Below, piece after piece: positions 14,879 through 15,986 of a DNA stretch of 15,986 nt. How positions within the stretch are numbered: the first letter of the stretch is position 1; each line of letters begins with the position of its first letter. The stretch covers positions 1 through 15,986 of the forward strand of contig DMBB01000241.1 of the NCBI GenBank assembly GCA_003446295.1, in the 5' to 3' direction. A program made the translations under genes and the position numbers. Source of the stretch: Erysipelotrichaceae bacterium. Lineage in GTDB: Bacteria > Bacillota_I > Bacilli_A > Erysipelotrichales > Erysipelotrichaceae. Below the pieces are notes generated by a model. The model ran no database searches. It was not told where the DNA came from and saw nothing but the letters and a program-made list of their open reading frames with translations.

Positions 14879-14889
14879 GTTTTCCCTGT

Positions 14890-14909
14890 ATTGTTTCACG
14901 TGAAACAAT
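14890..14909. promoter_or_regulatory. parS: parS, perfect ParB-binding site
   Basis: TGTTTCACGTGAAACA (14892-14907) is identical to the bacterial parS consensus and extends to a 20-bp perfect palindrome. ParB (Spo0J) encoded at 2942-3835 should load here as a CTP clamp. It is about 11 kb from spo0J, between the serS terminator and the SRP RNA promoter. It is the only full parS I found in the window. Confidence 0.93.
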
Positions 14910-14937
14910 CAAGAGAGCCTTTTACAGCTCTCTTGAT
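14908..14937 (-). terminator. Intrinsic terminator of serS, abutting parS
   Basis: ATCAAGAGAGC (14908-14918) and GCTCTCTTGAT (14927-14937) form an 11-bp perfect hairpin with an eight-base loop, two bases after the serS stop. On the minus strand the T-rich tail TGTTT is formed by the first bases of parS, so the tail is short and interrupted. Confidence 0.75.
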
Positions 14938-14939
14938 CA

Positions 14940-15986
14940 TTACAGTGTATTTTTCTTTTCTTCTTTCGGCAGAATTACTTCCTGACCGCCCATATAAGGA
15001 CGAAGAGGTTCAGGAATTCTGACGCTTCCATCTGCCTGCAGGTTGTTTTCAAAGAAAGCAATCAGCATTCTCGGAGGTGCGACAACCGTATTATTCAGTG
15101 TATGCGCAAAGTAATTGCCCTTTTCTCCTTTAATACGGATACCAAGTCTTCTTGCCTGTGCATCACCCAGATTGGAGCAGCTGCCTACTTCGAAGTATTT
15201 CTTCTGACGAGGAGACCATGCTTCGACATCACAGCTCTTGACCTTCAGATCTGCAAGATCGCCTGAGCAGCATTCCAGAGTACGTACAGGAATATCCAGG
15301 CTGCGGAAGAAATCAACGCTGTTCTTCCAAAGCTGATCATACCAGTAAGGAGAATCTTCCGGTTCACATACTACGATCATTTCCTGTTTTTCAAACTGAT
15401 GAACACGATACAGACCACGTTCTTCAATACCATGAGCACCTACTTCTTTTCTGAAGCAAGGGCTGTAGCTTGTCAATGTATAAGGAAGATTTGCCTTCTG
15501 GAGTGTTCTGCCCATGAAACGTCCGATCATAGAATGTTCGGATGTGCCGATCAGATAAAGATCTTCACCTTCAATCTTATACATCATGTTCTGCATTTCA
15601 GCAAAGCTCATAACACCGTTGACAACATCACCATGGATCATGAACGGAGGAATTACATATGTGAAGCCTCTGTTGATCATAAAGTCACGTGCATATGACA
15701 GAATGGAAGAATGCAGTCTTGCAACATCACCTAACAGGTAATAGAAGCCGTTTCCTGAAGTGTTTCTTGCACTGTCCAGATCAATACCGTCAAGTGCTGT
15801 CAGAATATCTGTGTGATAAGGAATCTCATAGTCCGGTACAACGGGTTCACCGAATTTTTCGATTTCAACATTTTCAGAGTCATCCTTACCGATCGGAACT
15901 GACGGATCGATGATGTTCGGAATAACCATCATCTTTTCTTTGATCACTGCTGAGAACTCTTCCTCTTTCTTTTCAAGATTCAGAAG
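14940..15986 (-). CDS. serS: Seryl-tRNA synthetase, C-terminal 348 residues (5' end outside window)
   Basis: SerRS charges tRNA-Ser with serine. The frame is open to the right edge; reading back from an internal GTG at 15947 gives LLNLEKKEEEFSAV, the end of the tRNA-binding coiled coil, so the gene is cut by the window rather than starting there. The class II catalytic domain is complete: TSEHSMIGRFMGRTL, motif 2 in FRKEVGAHGIEERGLYRVHQ, and motif 3 in PPRMLIAFFENN followed by DGSVRIPEPLRPYMGG. Motif 2 (FRKEVGAHG) and HTLNNT before motif 3 look closer to archaeal/eukaryal-like SerRS than to the FRSExGxxGxDTRG of E. coli or Bacillus. A hairpin terminator follows at once. Confidence 0.96.
   Translation of the reverse strand, partial: LLNLEKKEEEFSAVIKEKMMVIPNIIDPSVPIGKDDSENVEIEKFGEPVVPDYEIPYHTDILTALDGIDLDSARNTSGNGFYYLLGDVARLHSSILSYARDFMINRGFTYVIPPFMIHGDVVNGVMSFAEMQNMMYKIEGEDLYLIGTSEHSMIGRFMGRTLQKANLPYTLTSYSPCFRKEVGAHGIEERGLYRVHQFEKQEMIVVCEPEDSPYWYDQLWKNSVDFFRSLDIPVRTLECCSGDLADLKVKSCDVEAWSPRQKKYFEVGSCSNLGDAQARRLGIRIKGEKGNYFAHTLNNTVVAPPRMLIAFFENNLQADGSVRIPEPLRPYMGGQEVILPKEEKKNTL

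Overview
This window comes from a Bacillota chromosome (low-to-mid GC Gram-positive), from the neighbourhood that usually surrounds the replication origin. Indicators are a noc-soj-spo0J block behind rsmG, with mnmG further upstream, a dnaX-ybaB-recR block preceded by tadA and an SRP RNA, AAGGAG-type ribosome binding sites, a perfect parS site and a perfect Noc-binding site. The SRP RNA is the short 4.5S-like form, not the long Bacillus/Clostridium form. With the gene content this suggests an Erysipelotrichia-like lineage, but that placement is inference. No dnaA gene and no convincing oriC are present.

All supported genes lie on the minus strand, so transcription runs from high to low coordinates. 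(1) 14940-15986: 3' part of serS, closed by a hairpin terminator that abuts a perfect parS. (2) 14197-14837: SRP RNA with its own promoter, directly followed by tadA and a terminator. (3) 6340-14122: a seven-gene run, dnaX-ybaB-recR-fhs-EVE-like protein-mnmG-ThyX-like protein, with gaps of 1 to 19 nt, one 14-nt overlap, and a terminator at its end. (4) 2942-6175: rsmG-noc-soj-spo0J, tightly spaced or overlapping, with an extended -10 promoter upstream. (5) 1-2871: F-type ATP synthase operon atpI-atpB-atpE-atpF-atpH-atpA, with atpA cut by the left edge.

Functionally the window joins chromosome segregation and division control (Soj, Spo0J, Noc and one target site for each DNA-binding protein), replication and repair (DnaX, YbaB, RecR), translation fidelity (SerRS, TadA, MnmG, RsmG, SRP RNA), one-carbon folate metabolism (Fhs, with MnmG and possibly the ThyX-like protein as users) and ion-driven ATP synthesis. 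In Bacillus subtilis the serS/dnaX/recR block and the mnmG/rsmG/noc/soj/spo0J block lie on opposite sides of oriC. Here they sit together on one strand.

The observations most worth following are: a perfect Noc-binding palindrome inside rsmG; a perfect parS with a decayed neighbour beside the SRP RNA promoter; a c-subunit with two membrane carboxylates resembling the Na+-type motif; two poorly characterised genes (EVE-like and ThyX-like) flanking mnmG downstream of fhs; and enrichment of CGATCG. No CRISPR array, insertion sequence, tRNA, rRNA or prophage was seen. No stretch above 300 bp lacks a gene; the longest gaps are 6176-6339 and 14752-14939, both described.
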